Shown here: piece after piece, positions 6,271-13,282 of the stretch
Numbering within the stretch: position 1 is the stretch's first letter
Layout of the letters: each line of letters opens with the position of its first letter
Assembly: GCA_016781705.1 (NCBI GenBank)
Contig: JADDPV010000175.1
Span: forward strand, 1 to 17,390
Origin: Rubrobacter sp.
GTDB lineage: Bacteria; Actinomycetota; Rubrobacteria; Rubrobacterales; Rubrobacteraceae
Direction: 5' to 3'
Length of the DNA stretch: 17,390 nucleotides
Position numbers and translations under genes: made by a program
Notes under the pieces: generated by a model
What the model saw: the letters and a program-made list of their open reading frames with translations, nothing else
Database searches by the model: none
Told to the model about the DNA's origin: nothing

Positions 6271-6911
6271 GCCGGCAATCCCCCGGCCTCTCCGACCGCC
6301 CGCAACATTTCCTCGGTCACCTCGGGGATGCCCCGCGTGGCGTCCACGGTGGCGAGGAGACCCTGATCGGCGTAGTAGTCCTTCAGGGGCTCGGTCTGCT
6401 CGTGGTAGACGGCGAGGCGGCGCCGGATGGCCTGCTCCGTGTCGTCATAGCGCTGCACGAACGGGCCGGGGTCCTCCTCGAGATCCTCCGGCGGCGGGTC
6501 GTGCTCGACGTGGTAGATCTTGCCCGTAGCCTCGCTCTGCCTCCTCCCCGAGAGCCTCTGCACGAGGTCCTCGTCCGGCGCTTCGAGCGCGACCACTTTG
6601 TCCAGCCCAACGCTCAAATCCCCCAGCGCCTCGTCGAGGGCCTTCGCCTGACCCTCGGTGCGCGGGAAGCCGTCCAGGATCCAGGACCCCGACTTCAGGT
6701 GCGGCTTCGCCATCTCCACGATGATCTCGTCGGGGACCAACTCGCCCTTGTCGTTGTACTCCTGCACCTTCTTGCCGAGCTCCGTACCCTGCTTTATCTC
6801 GGCGCGCACGAGGTCTCCGGTGGAGACGTGCTCCGCGCCCGTCTTCTCGGCGAGCCTGCTCGCCTGCGTTCCTTTGCCAGCCCCTTGAGGACCAAGTAGC
6901 ACTATTCTCAT
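6267..6911 (-). CDS. adk: Adenylate kinase
   Basis: Adenylate kinase interconverts ATP plus AMP with two ADP in the cytoplasm and sets adenylate energy balance. The 214-residue product begins MRIVLLGPQGAGKGTQA with the P-loop at residues 7-15. Next come STGDLVRAEI (AMP-binding domain), LDGFPRTEGQ and the long LID segment from GRRQSEATGKIYHVEHDPPP to the TEQAIRRRL helix. The LID has no cysteines, so it does not bind zinc. The start is the ATG at 6911, overlapping the secY stop as ATGA. The same frame stays open for 780 bases upstream, but there it is a shadow of secY with no adenylate kinase similarity. Confidence 0.96.
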   Translation of the reverse strand: MRIVLLGPQGAGKGTQASRLAEKTGAEHVSTGDLVRAEIKQGTELGKKVQEYNDKGELVPDEIIVEMAKPHLKSGSWILDGFPRTEGQAKALDEALGDLSVGLDKVVALEAPDEDLVQRLSGRRQSEATGKIYHVEHDPPPEDLEEDPGPFVQRYDDTEQAIRRRLAVYHEQTEPLKDYYADQGLLATVDATRGIPEVTEEMLRAVGEAGGLPA

Positions 6912-8194
6912 CGCTTCCTCAAGAACCCTTCGTAGTTGCGCATCATCAACTGGCTTTCGAGCTGCCGAACCGTATCCAGCGAGACGCCGACCACGATCAG
7001 GATGGACGTGCCCCCCAGGAAGATCTGGTTCCCCAGCCCCAGGGCGGGCGTGATCAGGTACGGCACCACCGAGATCGTCGCCAGGAAGATCGCCCCGAAG
7101 AGCGTGATCCTGGTCAGTACAGTATTCAGGTAGATCGCCGTCGGCTGGCCCGGGCGTATCCCCGGCACGTAGCCGCCGCTCTTCTTGAGGTTGTCGGCGT
7201 GCTCTATAGGGTTGAACTGCACCGCCGTGTAGAAGTATGTGAACATCACGATAAGGAGCCCGAACAGGATCAGGTAAGCCGCGCTCCCCGGCGCGAAGAA
7301 GTTCGCGACCCGGTAGAGGATCGAGTCGGGGTTCGACCCGGCGAACTGCGTCAGGATGGCCGGGAAGATGAGCAGGGACGAGGCGAAGATGATCGGGATG
7401 ACCCCGGCCATGTTCACCTTCAGCGGCAGGTACGTAGTACCGCCCTGGCTCATGCGCCTCCCGACCTGCCGCTTGGCGTAGGTGATGGGGATACGGCGCT
7501 GCCCCTCGTTGACGAACACGATAGCCGTGATGATGACCACGGCGAGCACGCCCAGCACCACGATGGTCAGCACGCTCCCCTGCTCGATGAGGAACCGTAT
7601 AGCCTGCGGCACCTGCGACAGAATGGCCGCCGAGATAATGAGTGAGATACCGTTCCCGAGGCCGCGCTGCGTTATCAGCTCCCCGAGCCACATGATCAGC
7701 ATCGTCCCGGCCGTGAGCGTCAGGACGATGAGGTAGATGTCTATCGGCGACGCGTTGCTCAGCACGCCGGGGAACGCCTGCCCATTGCGGAAGAACAACA
7801 CCATGAAGAACGACTGCACGAACGCGAGGATCAGCGTAAAGATACGGGTGTACTGCGTGATCTTCTGCTGCCCGGTCTCGCCCTCCTTGGCGAGCTCCTG
7901 CAACCGCGGGATCGCCACGGTCATCAACTGCATCACGATGGATGCCGTGATGTACGGCATGATCCCCAACGAGAATACCGAGAGCTGGCTGAACGCCCCG
8001 CCGCTAAACGTATTGAAGAGGCCCGTCAGGGCGTTACCGCTCAACGCACCCTGGGCCGCCGCGAGCGCCTCCCGGTTCACCCCCGGTAGCGGCACGAACG
8101 ACCCGAGCCGGTACAGGATCAGGATCACCGCCGTGAACATCAGCTTGCCCCTGAGCTCCGGGACGCGCCACGCGTTTCCTAACGCTTTGAGCAT
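6908..8194 (-). CDS. secY: Preprotein translocase channel subunit SecY
   Basis: SecY forms the protein-conducting pore of the Sec translocon in the cytoplasmic membrane, with SecE and SecG. The 428-residue protein has ten hydrophobic segments, near residues 17-34, 69-92, 117-136, 151-170, 182-200, 208-229, 263-284, 305-324, 362-382 and 390-406. Family motifs include GSFVPLPGVN after the first segment and IMPYITASIVMQL in the second. The large cytoplasmic loops GQRRIPITYAKRQVGRR and ADNLKKSGGYVPGIRPG bind the ribosome and SecA. Length is normal. The ATG lies three bases after rplO with GGAG about ten bases upstream, and the gene overlaps adk by four bases. Confidence 0.97.
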   Translation of the reverse strand: MLKALGNAWRVPELRGKLMFTAVILILYRLGSFVPLPGVNREALAAAQGALSGNALTGLFNTFSGGAFSQLSVFSLGIMPYITASIVMQLMTVAIPRLQELAKEGETGQQKITQYTRIFTLILAFVQSFFMVLFFRNGQAFPGVLSNASPIDIYLIVLTLTAGTMLIMWLGELITQRGLGNGISLIISAAILSQVPQAIRFLIEQGSVLTIVVLGVLAVVIITAIVFVNEGQRRIPITYAKRQVGRRMSQGGTTYLPLKVNMAGVIPIIFASSLLIFPAILTQFAGSNPDSILYRVANFFAPGSAAYLILFGLLIVMFTYFYTAVQFNPIEHADNLKKSGGYVPGIRPGQPTAIYLNTVLTRITLFGAIFLATISVVPYLITPALGLGNQIFLGGTSILIVVGVSLDTVRQLESQLMMRNYEGFLRKR

Positions 8195-8197
8195 AGC

Positions 8198-8659
8198 CTA
8201 TTGCTCCAGTGTCTCGATGCCCCCGCCGGCCGCCTCTATCTTCTCTTTGGCCACCTTCGAGAACGCGTGCGCCCGCACCGTGACGGCGCGCGAAACTTCG
8301 CCGTCTCCGAGAATCTTGACGAACATCTCCTTCTTCCTGACCAGACCGGCGGCCTTCATCTCTTCCACGCCGATCGCGTCGCCCTCCAGCTCCGCCAGCT
8401 CCCCGACGTTCACGGGCGCGTAGACCTTCGGGCGCGCCGGCTTGTGCGGGCCGCGCGCCATGCCCTTCAGGCGCGGCAGACGCCGCTGCAGGGGCATCTG
8501 GCCGCCCTCGTAGGCGGAGTTGGACTTCGAGCCCGAGCGAGCCCCTGCGCCCTTATTGCCGCGCCCGGCGGTCTTGCCTTGCCCCGAGCCCTTACCCCGA
8601 CCAAGCCGCTTGCGCGACCTCGTCGAGCCGGGGACCGGGGAGAGTTCATTAAGCCGCAC
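8198..8659 (-). CDS. rplO: 50S ribosomal protein L15
   Basis: L15 is a core large-subunit protein that threads a long Gly/Arg-rich N-terminal arm through 23S rRNA. The 153-residue product shows that arm (RSRKRLGRGKGSGQGKTAGR, and GAGARSGSKSN) followed by the FEGGQMPL-like YEGGQMPLQRRLPRLKG motif. It ends in the globular C-terminal domain with VTVRAHAFSKVAKEKIEAAG. Length is typical. The start is a GTG at 8659 that shares one base with the rpmD stop (TAGTG). This choice restores the standard MRLNELSP N-terminus and leaves no gap. Confidence 0.96.
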   Translation of the reverse strand: MRLNELSPVPGSTRSRKRLGRGKGSGQGKTAGRGNKGAGARSGSKSNSAYEGGQMPLQRRLPRLKGMARGPHKPARPKVYAPVNVGELAELEGDAIGVEEMKAAGLVRKKEMFVKILGDGEVSRAVTVRAHAFSKVAKEKIEAAGGGIETLEQ

Positions 8660-8844
8660 TACCCGTCAACCTCCTCCACGCGGACCAGGTGCCTGACCTT
8701 GTGGATCATACCGCGAATCTGCGGCGTATCGGCGTGTACCTTCTCGTCCCGGATGCGCTTGAGCCCGAGGGCGCGCACCGTCCGCTTGTGGTTCTCCAGA
8801 GAGCCGATGACGCTCTTCGTCTGCGTTACTTTGAGGGGGCTCAT
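8659..8844 (-). CDS. rpmD: 50S ribosomal protein L30
   Basis: L30 is a small structural protein of the large subunit, absent from some bacteria. The 61-residue product begins MSPLKVTQTKSVIGSLENHK and contains the typical RTVRALGLKRI motif and a C-terminal MIHKVRHLVRVEEV strand. Length and motif order match the bacterial short form. The ATG overlaps the rpsE stop as ATGA, and the stop shares a base with the rplO GTG. The gene is therefore locked between its neighbours, and its translation is probably coupled to both. Confidence 0.96.
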   Translation of the reverse strand: MSPLKVTQTKSVIGSLENHKRTVRALGLKRIRDEKVHADTPQIRGMIHKVRHLVRVEEVDG

Positions 8845-9449
8845 AGCGCGATCTTGACCCCTCGCGACTGCTCGATGGTCTGCTTGCTCCGGAGCTGCCG
8901 CAGCCCATCCACCGTCGCCTGCACCAGGTTGATGGAGGTCGTCGAGCCCAACGCCTTCGTGAGCACGTCCCTGATGCCCGCGAGCTCCATCACGGCGCGC
9001 ACGCCACCGCCCGCGATCACACCCGTACCCTCGGACGCCGGCTTGAGCATCACCACCGAGCTCTCGAACTTGCCCAAAACCTCGTGCGGGATGGTCGTGT
9101 TGCGCATCGGCACGTCGAACATCTCGCGCTTGGCCTTCTCCTGACCCTTGGCTATCGCCGCCGGCACCGTGTTGGCCTTGCCCAGCGCCGCCCCGACGCG
9201 CCCCTTGCCGTCACCGACGACCACGAGCGCGCTGAAGTTGAAGCGCCGGCCGCCCTTGACGACCTTCGCAACGCGCCGGATCTCGACGACCCTGTCCTGG
9301 AACTCGCTGTCGCGCCTGTTGTCACGCTGCCTTCCGCCGCCGTCCCGGCCGCGTCCTCCGCGCCCCCGGCCATCGCCGGGACCGCCGCCAGAGCCGCCCG
9401 GTCCTCCGCGGTTCGGTCCTCTGCCCTGTCCGTCTCTACCTCGTCCCAA
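8841..9449 (-). CDS. rpsE: 30S ribosomal protein S5 with a Gly/Arg-rich N-terminal extension
   Basis: S5 lies at the mRNA entry side of the small subunit, shapes decoding accuracy and carries the spectinomycin-response loop. The conserved protein starts near residue 47 (DSEFQDRVVEIRRVAKVVKG). The loop GGRRFNFSALVVVGDGKGRVG-type region follows, then the C-terminal domain with KPASEGTGVIAGGGVRAVME. Total length is 202 residues. The first 46 residues are a low-complexity tail of Gly, Arg, Asp and Pro (GGPGGSGGGPGDGRGRGGRG). I chose the TTG at 9449 because GGGAGG sits eight bases upstream, outside rplR. No ATG offers an alternative ahead of the core. Arg-rich S5 tails are known in other actinobacteria; this Gly-rich composition is less usual. 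Confidence 0.93.
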   Translation of the reverse strand: MGRGRDGQGRGPNRGGPGGSGGGPGDGRGRGGRGRDGGGRQRDNRRDSEFQDRVVEIRRVAKVVKGGRRFNFSALVVVGDGKGRVGAALGKANTVPAAIAKGQEKAKREMFDVPMRNTTIPHEVLGKFESSVVMLKPASEGTGVIAGGGVRAVMELAGIRDVLTKALGSTTSINLVQATVDGLRQLRSKQTIEQSRGVKIAL

Positions 9450-9473
9450 AACCTGTTCCTCCCAGAACCTCGG

Positions 9474-9824
9474 TCAAACCTTTAGCCCGTTCGAGCGTGC
9501 GCCCTCCGCGAGCGCCGCCACCCGGCCGTGGTACTTGTTCCCGCCGCGGTCGAAGACCGCGGCCTCTACGTCGGCGTCGTCGGCCCGCCGGGCGATCAAC
9601 TCGCCCACCTTGCGCGCGGCCTCCGTCCGGTTCTCCGTCTCACCGACCTCGCGCGAGTCCGCCGCCGCCAGCGTGCGCCCCTGGAGGTCGTCTATCAGCT
9701 GCGCGTAGATGTGCGTGTTCGAGCGGTACACCGAGAGCCTGGGACGCTCCGCCGTGCCCTGCACCTTGCGCCGGATGCGCGCCCTGCGCCTGTTCTTCTG
9801 GCCCCGCTTGTCCAATACCGGCAT
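9474..9824 (-). CDS. rplR: 50S ribosomal protein L18
   Basis: L18 binds 5S rRNA and anchors it in the central protuberance of the large subunit, together with L5. The 116-residue product has the basic N-terminal region (RGQKNRRRARIRRKVQGTAE), then RPRLSVYRSNTHIYAQLIDD, GRTLAAADSRE and the closing FDRGGNKYHGRVAALAEGAR motif. This is a full-length bacterial L18. The ATG at 9824 has an AGGAGG five bases upstream, one of the clearest ribosome binding sites in the window. The gap to rpsE downstream is 24 bases. Confidence 0.97.
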   Translation of the reverse strand: MPVLDKRGQKNRRRARIRRKVQGTAERPRLSVYRSNTHIYAQLIDDLQGRTLAAADSREVGETENRTEAARKVGELIARRADDADVEAAVFDRGGNKYHGRVAALAEGARSNGLKV

Positions 9825-9838
9825 GGAAACCTCCTGAC

Positions 9839-10372
9839 CTAGCCGGCCTTGCCGACTTTGCGCCGGATCTGCTCGTCGCTGTAGCGGATGCCCTTGCCCT
9901 TGTAGGGCTCCGGCGGCCTGACCCGCCGTATCTCCGCCGCCGTCTGCCCGACCTTCTGCTTGTCTATCCCGCGAACCACGATCGTCGTGGGATTGGGCAT
10001 CTCGAACTCGATCCCCTCTGGCGGCGTGACCAACACCGGGTGCGAAAACCCGACCTGCAAATTGATGTCCCGCCCCTGCAACGCCCCTCTGTAGCCGACG
10101 CCCTGTATCTGCAGCGTCCGCGTGAACCCTTCCGTCACACCCGTGACGGCGTTCTGGACGAGCGACCGCGTCAGCCCGTGCATCGCCCGGTGCTCCGGCG
10201 CGTCCGAAGCCCGCGTCACCACGACGCTCCCGTCTTCCTGACGGACCTCGACGCCCGGGCCGACGGGCACGCTCAACTCGCCCTTCGGCCCCTTGACCGC
10301 GACAGCCCGGCCAGAGACGTTCACTTCGACTCCCCGTGGCACCGAGACCGGCGCCCTGCCTATCCTCGACAT
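9839..10372 (-). CDS. rplF: 50S ribosomal protein L6
   Basis: L6 sits near the sarcin-ricin loop and the factor-binding site of the large subunit. The 177-residue product contains both repeated L6 domains. The first has MSRIGRAPVSVPRGVEV and VKGPKGELSVPV; the second has LQIQGVGYRGALQGRDINLQ, VGFSHPVLV and the C-terminal RPPEPYKGKGIRYSDEQIRRK signature. Length is typical. The ATG at 10372 is preceded by GGGAGG about ten bases upstream. It lies 15 bases after rpsH and 14 before rplR. Confidence 0.97.
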   Translation of the reverse strand: MSRIGRAPVSVPRGVEVNVSGRAVAVKGPKGELSVPVGPGVEVRQEDGSVVVTRASDAPEHRAMHGLTRSLVQNAVTGVTEGFTRTLQIQGVGYRGALQGRDINLQVGFSHPVLVTPPEGIEFEMPNPTTIVVRGIDKQKVGQTAAEIRRVRPPEPYKGKGIRYSDEQIRRKVGKAG

Positions 10373-10387
10373 ATCCTCACAACCTCC

Positions 10388-10786
10388 CTAGTAGACGAAG
10401 CAGAGGACTTCGCCGCCGATACCGGCGCGGCGCGCCTCGTGGTCGGTGAGGATGCCTCGCGAGGTCGAGAGTATCGCCACGCCCAGACCGTCGAGCACGC
10501 GCGGGATGTTCGCCTGCTTGCGGTACGTCCGTCGCCCGGGGCGGCTCACGCGCCTGAGGCCGTGTATCGCGCGCTCCCCGTCGGGGCCGTACTTCAGCTC
10601 CACGACGAGCTCCTTCTTCGCACCCTCTCCCCTCTCGGAGTAGCCGTTGATGTAGCCCTGCTCCTGGAGGATGCGGGCAACCTCCGCCTTCATCTTCGAA
10701 TGCGGCATCTCCACCGTGTCGTGCTTCGCCATCCCCGCGTTGCGGATGCGGGTCAAGAAGTCCGCTATCGGATCATTAACGCTCAT
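10388..10786 (-). CDS. rpsH: 30S ribosomal protein S8
   Basis: S8 is a primary 16S rRNA binder in the central domain of the small subunit. In enteric bacteria it also represses the spc operon by binding its mRNA near rplE. The 132-residue product starts MSVNDPIADFLTRIRNA and has the MPHSKMKAEVARILQEQGYI segment. It ends in the RNA-binding C-terminal motif ILSTSRGILTDHEAR...GGEVLCFVY. Length is standard. The ATG at 10786 lies four bases after rpsZ. I could not recognise an S8 binding site in the nearby transcript by eye. Confidence 0.97.
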   Translation of the reverse strand: MSVNDPIADFLTRIRNAGMAKHDTVEMPHSKMKAEVARILQEQGYINGYSERGEGAKKELVVELKYGPDGERAIHGLRRVSRPGRRTYRKQANIPRVLDGLGVAILSTSRGILTDHEARRAGIGGEVLCFVY

Positions 10787-10790
10787 CGCC

Positions 10791-10976
10791 CTACCAACTC
10801 GCCTTCGTGACGCCCGGGATCTTCCCCTCGTGCGCCAGCTCTCTCAAGCAGATCCTGCACAGGCCGAACTTGCGGTAGTACCCGTGTGCCCGGCCGCACC
10901 GCTGGCACCGGTTGTACTCCCGCACCGCGAACTTCTGCTGCTTCCGCTGCTTGACCAACAACGCTTTCCTAGTCAC
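10791..10976 (-). CDS. rpsZ: 30S ribosomal protein S14 type Z, zinc-binding
   Basis: S14 assembles late into the small-subunit head. This is the short, zinc-binding form: 61 residues with CxxC pairs at Cys24/Cys27 (RCQRCGR) and Cys40/Cys43 (LCRICLRE), ending GKIPGVTKASW. The start is a GTG at 10976, giving the standard MTRKALLVKQ N-terminus, ten bases after rplE. L36 downstream is also the zinc form. Many actinobacteria keep zinc-free spares of these proteins elsewhere under Zur control; whether this genome does cannot be seen here. Confidence 0.97.
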   Translation of the reverse strand: MTRKALLVKQRKQQKFAVREYNRCQRCGRAHGYYRKFGLCRICLRELAHEGKIPGVTKASW

Positions 10977-10986
10977 TTGGAACTCC

Positions 10987-11529
10987 CTAACTTTGCCGGA
11001 ACGGCATGCCCAGCATCCGCAACAACTCCCGGGCCTCCTCGTCCGTCTCCGCCGTCGTCACCACCGCCACGTCCATGCCACGCGTCGCGTCTATCTCGTC
11101 GTAGCTGATCTCCGGGAAGATCAACTGCTCCCGCAAGCCGAGCGCGTAGTTGCCCTTCCCGTCGAAGGACCGCGGGTTCACGCCGCGGAAGTCCCTCACG
11201 CGCGGCAGCGCGATGGAGATGAGCCTGTCCATGAACTCCCACATCCGCTCGCCGCGCAGGGTGACCCTCGCCCCGACGGGCATGCCGTCCCGGATCTTGA
11301 ACCCCGCGATGCTCTTCCTCGCGCGCCGAAGCTGAGGCTTCTGCCCGGTAATCTTCGCCAGGTCGGCCATCGCGCCGTCCATCACGCGCGAGTTCTGCGA
11401 GGCCTCTCCGACGCCCATGTTGACCACGACCTTCTCGAGCTTCGGTATGCGCATCGGGTTCTGTATCTCGAACCGCTCCTTAAGCGCCGGGGCGACCTCG
11501 TCCCGATACCGCTCCCTCAACCTGGCCAT
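10987..11529 (-). CDS. rplE: 50S ribosomal protein L5
   Basis: L5 binds 5S rRNA in the central protuberance and contacts P-site tRNA. The 180-residue product carries the L5 core: NPMRIPKLEKVVVNMGVGEA, LAKITGQKPQLRRARKSIAG and FKIRDGMPVGARVTLRGERM. DRLISIALPRVRDFRGVN and the C-terminal GMDVAVVTTAETDEEARELL follow. Length is typical. The ATG at 11529 directly follows the rplX stop (TAGATG), leaving no spacer, so initiation probably depends on ribosomes finishing rplX. Confidence 0.97.
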   Translation of the reverse strand: MARLRERYRDEVAPALKERFEIQNPMRIPKLEKVVVNMGVGEASQNSRVMDGAMADLAKITGQKPQLRRARKSIAGFKIRDGMPVGARVTLRGERMWEFMDRLISIALPRVRDFRGVNPRSFDGKGNYALGLREQLIFPEISYDEIDATRGMDVAVVTTAETDEEARELLRMLGMPFRQS

Positions 11530-11844
11530 CTAATCTACGTCCTTCCCGCTCCTCTTGGCGACCCGCACTTTCTGCCCCGAGTCCGTGAAACGGTAGCCGA
11601 CCCTCGTCGGGTCGCCGGAGTCCGGGTCCACGAGCATCACGTTCGAGGCGTCCATCGGGGCCGCGAACGTGAAGAGCCCTTCCTGGTTCTGCTGCGTCGG
11701 CCTCGCGTGGCGCGTCCTCACGTTCACACCCGTCACGACCACGCGGTTCTTCTTCGGTATGACGCGCTCGACCTCGCCGCGCTTGCCCTTCTCCTTGCCG
11801 GAGATCACGACGACCGTGTCTCCGCGCCTGATCTTCATTCCCAT
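11530..11844 (-). CDS. rplX: 50S ribosomal protein L24
   Basis: L24 is an assembly initiator of the large subunit that lies at the tunnel exit. The 104-residue product has the KOW motif near the start (KIRRGDTVVVISGKEKGKRG), then RVIPKKNRVVVTGVNV and a second half with ASNVMLVDPDSGDPTRVGYR. Two ATGs, two codons apart (11844 and 11838), could start it. GGAGGTG inside the end of rplN is about ten bases from the first and sixteen from the second, so I chose 11844. It follows rplN by four bases. Confidence 0.96.
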   Translation of the reverse strand: MGMKIRRGDTVVVISGKEKGKRGEVERVIPKKNRVVVTGVNVRTRHARPTQQNQEGLFTFAAPMDASNVMLVDPDSGDPTRVGYRFTDSGQKVRVAKRSGKDVD

Positions 11845-11848
11845 GTTC

Positions 11849-12217
11849 TTACAACACCTCCGGGGCGAGCGAGATGATCCTGGTGTAGCCCTTGTCCCTG
11901 AGCTCGCGGGCGACGGGGCCGAAGATGCGGGTCCCGCGCGGCGCGCCGTCCGGGTTGATGATCACGCCCGCGTTCTCCCCGAAGCGGATGTACGAGCCGT
12001 CGTCGCGGCGCGTCTCTTTCCTGGTCCTTACCACCACCGCCTTGACGACGTCGCCCTTCTTGACGGCGCCGCCCGGCGCCGCCTCCTTGACGGCCGCCAC
12101 GATCACGTCGCCGATGCCGGCGCTCCTGCGTTTGCTGCCGCCGAGAATGCGGATACACAGGAGGCTCCGCGCCCCCGAGTTGTCCGCCACCCTCAAGCGC
12201 GTCTCGTTCTGGATCAC
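11849..12217 (-). CDS. rplN: 50S ribosomal protein L14
   Basis: L14 forms an intersubunit bridge and is the target of the silencing factor RsfS in many bacteria. With a start at the GTG at 12217 the product is exactly the usual 122 residues, beginning MIQNETRLRVADNSGAR and continuing with LCIRILGGSKRRSAGIGDVI, VKKGDVVKAVVVRT and the end RDKGYTRIISLAPEVL. A GTG 12 codons upstream is also in frame, but it lies inside rpsQ and would add a tail absent from the family. The chosen GTG shares one base with the rpsQ stop (TAGTG). Confidence 0.96.
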   Translation of the reverse strand: MIQNETRLRVADNSGARSLLCIRILGGSKRRSAGIGDVIVAAVKEAAPGGAVKKGDVVKAVVVRTRKETRRDDGSYIRFGENAGVIINPDGAPRGTRIFGPVARELRDKGYTRIISLAPEVL

Positions 12218-12666
12218 TACTCGGCCCTCGATATCACGTTCGTGAGCCGCCACCGCTTGCGCGCAGACAGGGGCCGCGTCTCGATGATCCTCACCGTGTC
12301 CCCGACGCGCGCCGTGTTCGCCTCATCGTGCGCCATGAATTTCTTGGAGCGCCGGACACGCTTCTTGTATCTCGGGTGCCTGACCAGCGTCTCCACCGAG
12401 ACGGTGATGGTCTTCTCCGCCTTGTCTGAGACGACGAGACCGACCCGCTCCTTGCGCCGGTTGCGCTCGGTGTCGGTCTGCACCTGGCCCTCGCTCTGGT
12501 CGAGCGCCGGCCCCTTGGCCGCGCTAGGCGCGAGGCCGGCGTCCACCGCCTCGCCCTCGATGAGGTCTTGCGGCGTCTCCGCCTCGTTCTGCACGGGCTC
12601 CTGGACGGCCGTCTCTTCGGAGGCCTGCTCGGGCGCCCGCTCCCTGTTCTTCTCTTCCTCCGTCAC
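12217..12666 (-). CDS. rpsQ: 30S ribosomal protein S17 with a long acidic N-terminal extension
   Basis: S17 is a primary 16S rRNA binder in the small-subunit body. The conserved OB fold begins near residue 71 (RKERVGLVVSDKAEKTITVS) and includes VRHPRYKKRVRRSKKFMAHD and the closing ETRPLSARKRWRLTNVI. The full protein is 149 residues, against about 80-90 for most bacteria. The first 66 residues are low in hydrophobics and rich in Glu, Asp, Gln, Ala and Pro (MTEEEKNRERAPEQASEETA). They are strongly acidic, so the tail is probably disordered and does not bind RNA directly. The GTG at 12666 shares a base with the rpmC stop (TAGTG). No later ATG, GTG or TTG start is obvious just ahead of the core. 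Mycobacterial S17 also has a tail, but a basic one. Confidence 0.93.
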   Translation of the reverse strand: MTEEEKNRERAPEQASEETAVQEPVQNEAETPQDLIEGEAVDAGLAPSAAKGPALDQSEGQVQTDTERNRRKERVGLVVSDKAEKTITVSVETLVRHPRYKKRVRRSKKFMAHDEANTARVGDTVRIIETRPLSARKRWRLTNVISRAE

Positions 12667-12863
12667 TACGCGTTCTCCCGCTGCTTCTGGTTCAAGACGG
12701 TCAGGAAGCGGGCGATGTTCTTCCGCACTTCCTTGATCTGCCCCGTGTTCTCCAACTGCCCCGTGGCGTGCTGGAAGCGCAGGTTGAAGAGTTCGCGGCG
12801 CGTCTCGGCGACGCGCCGCTCCAACTCCTCGACCCCAAGTTCCCGTACCTCGGCTACCTTCAC
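12666..12863 (-). CDS. rpmC: 50S ribosomal protein L29
   Basis: L29 is a small two-helix protein at the peptide tunnel exit that helps dock SRP and trigger factor. The 65-residue product starts MKVAEVRELGVEELERRVAE and holds the signature ELFNLRFQHATGQLENTGQI followed by KEVRKNIARFLTVLNQK. Length is typical. The start is the GTG at 12863 overlapping the rplP stop as GTGA. The open frame continues far upstream, but that part is only a shadow of rplP. The stop shares one base with the rpsQ start. Confidence 0.96.
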   Translation of the reverse strand: MKVAEVRELGVEELERRVAETRRELFNLRFQHATGQLENTGQIKEVRKNIARFLTVLNQKQRENA

Positions 12864-13279
12864 TGCTGCACACCTCCGCGAACGACGAAGCGGCTCTTTA
12901 TCGGGAGCTTCTGCGCGGCGAGCATCATCGCGTCGCGCGCCAACTCCTCGCCCACTCCACTCATCTCGAACATCACACGCCCGGGCTTGACGACGGCGAC
13001 GTAGCCTTCGGGGCTGCCCTTGCCGCCGCCCATCCGTGTCTCGGCGGGCTTCTTCGTTACGGCCTTGTGGGGGAAGATGTTGATCCAGACCTTCCCGCCG
13101 CGCTTGATCTTCCTGGTCATCGCGATGCGCGCAGCCTCTATCTGGCGGTTGGTGATCCAAGCCGGCTCCAATGCCTGCAGCCCGTACTCGCCGAACTGCA
13201 CGTCGGTGCCGCCCTTGGCCTGCCCGCGCATCCTGCCCCGGTGGGGCTTCCTGTACTTGAGCTTCTTCGGAACGAGCAT
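12860..13279 (-). CDS. rplP: 50S ribosomal protein L16
   Basis: L16 lies between the A site and the central protuberance of the large subunit and is needed for late assembly and tRNA accommodation. The 139-residue product begins MLVPKKLKYRKPHRGRMRG. It has GLQALEPAWITNRQIEAARI, the GGKVWINIFPHKAVTKKP stretch, the loop ETRMGGGKGSPEGYVAVV with the conserved arginine, and the closing KLPIKSRFVV. Length is standard. The ATG at 13279 follows rpsC by three bases. Confidence 0.97.
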   Translation of the reverse strand: MLVPKKLKYRKPHRGRMRGQAKGGTDVQFGEYGLQALEPAWITNRQIEAARIAMTRKIKRGGKVWINIFPHKAVTKKPAETRMGGGKGSPEGYVAVVKPGRVMFEMSGVGEELARDAMMLAAQKLPIKSRFVVRGGVQQ

Positions 13280-13282
13280 CGT

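Noticed and set aside
6912..7691. A 260-codon in-frame N-terminal extension of adenylate kinase
   Set aside because: The extension is the second frame of secY and looks like shadow sequence. The true adk start is the ATG that overlaps the secY stop.
9497..10810. A 437-codon plus-strand open frame opposite rplR, rplF and rpsH
   Set aside because: It is antisense to three conserved genes, has low-complexity composition and no domain I recognise.
10912..12736. Plus-strand open frames of 321 and 355 codons opposite rpsZ, rplE, rplX, rplN and rpsQ
   Set aside because: They are antisense shadows of ribosomal protein genes with no supporting motif or ribosome binding site.
12667..12873. A further in-frame upstream extension of S17
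   Set aside because: It runs inside rpmC. The GTG at 12666 overlaps the rpmC stop and starts a sensible product. The acidic tail from 12666 onward does not overlap rpmC and is kept.
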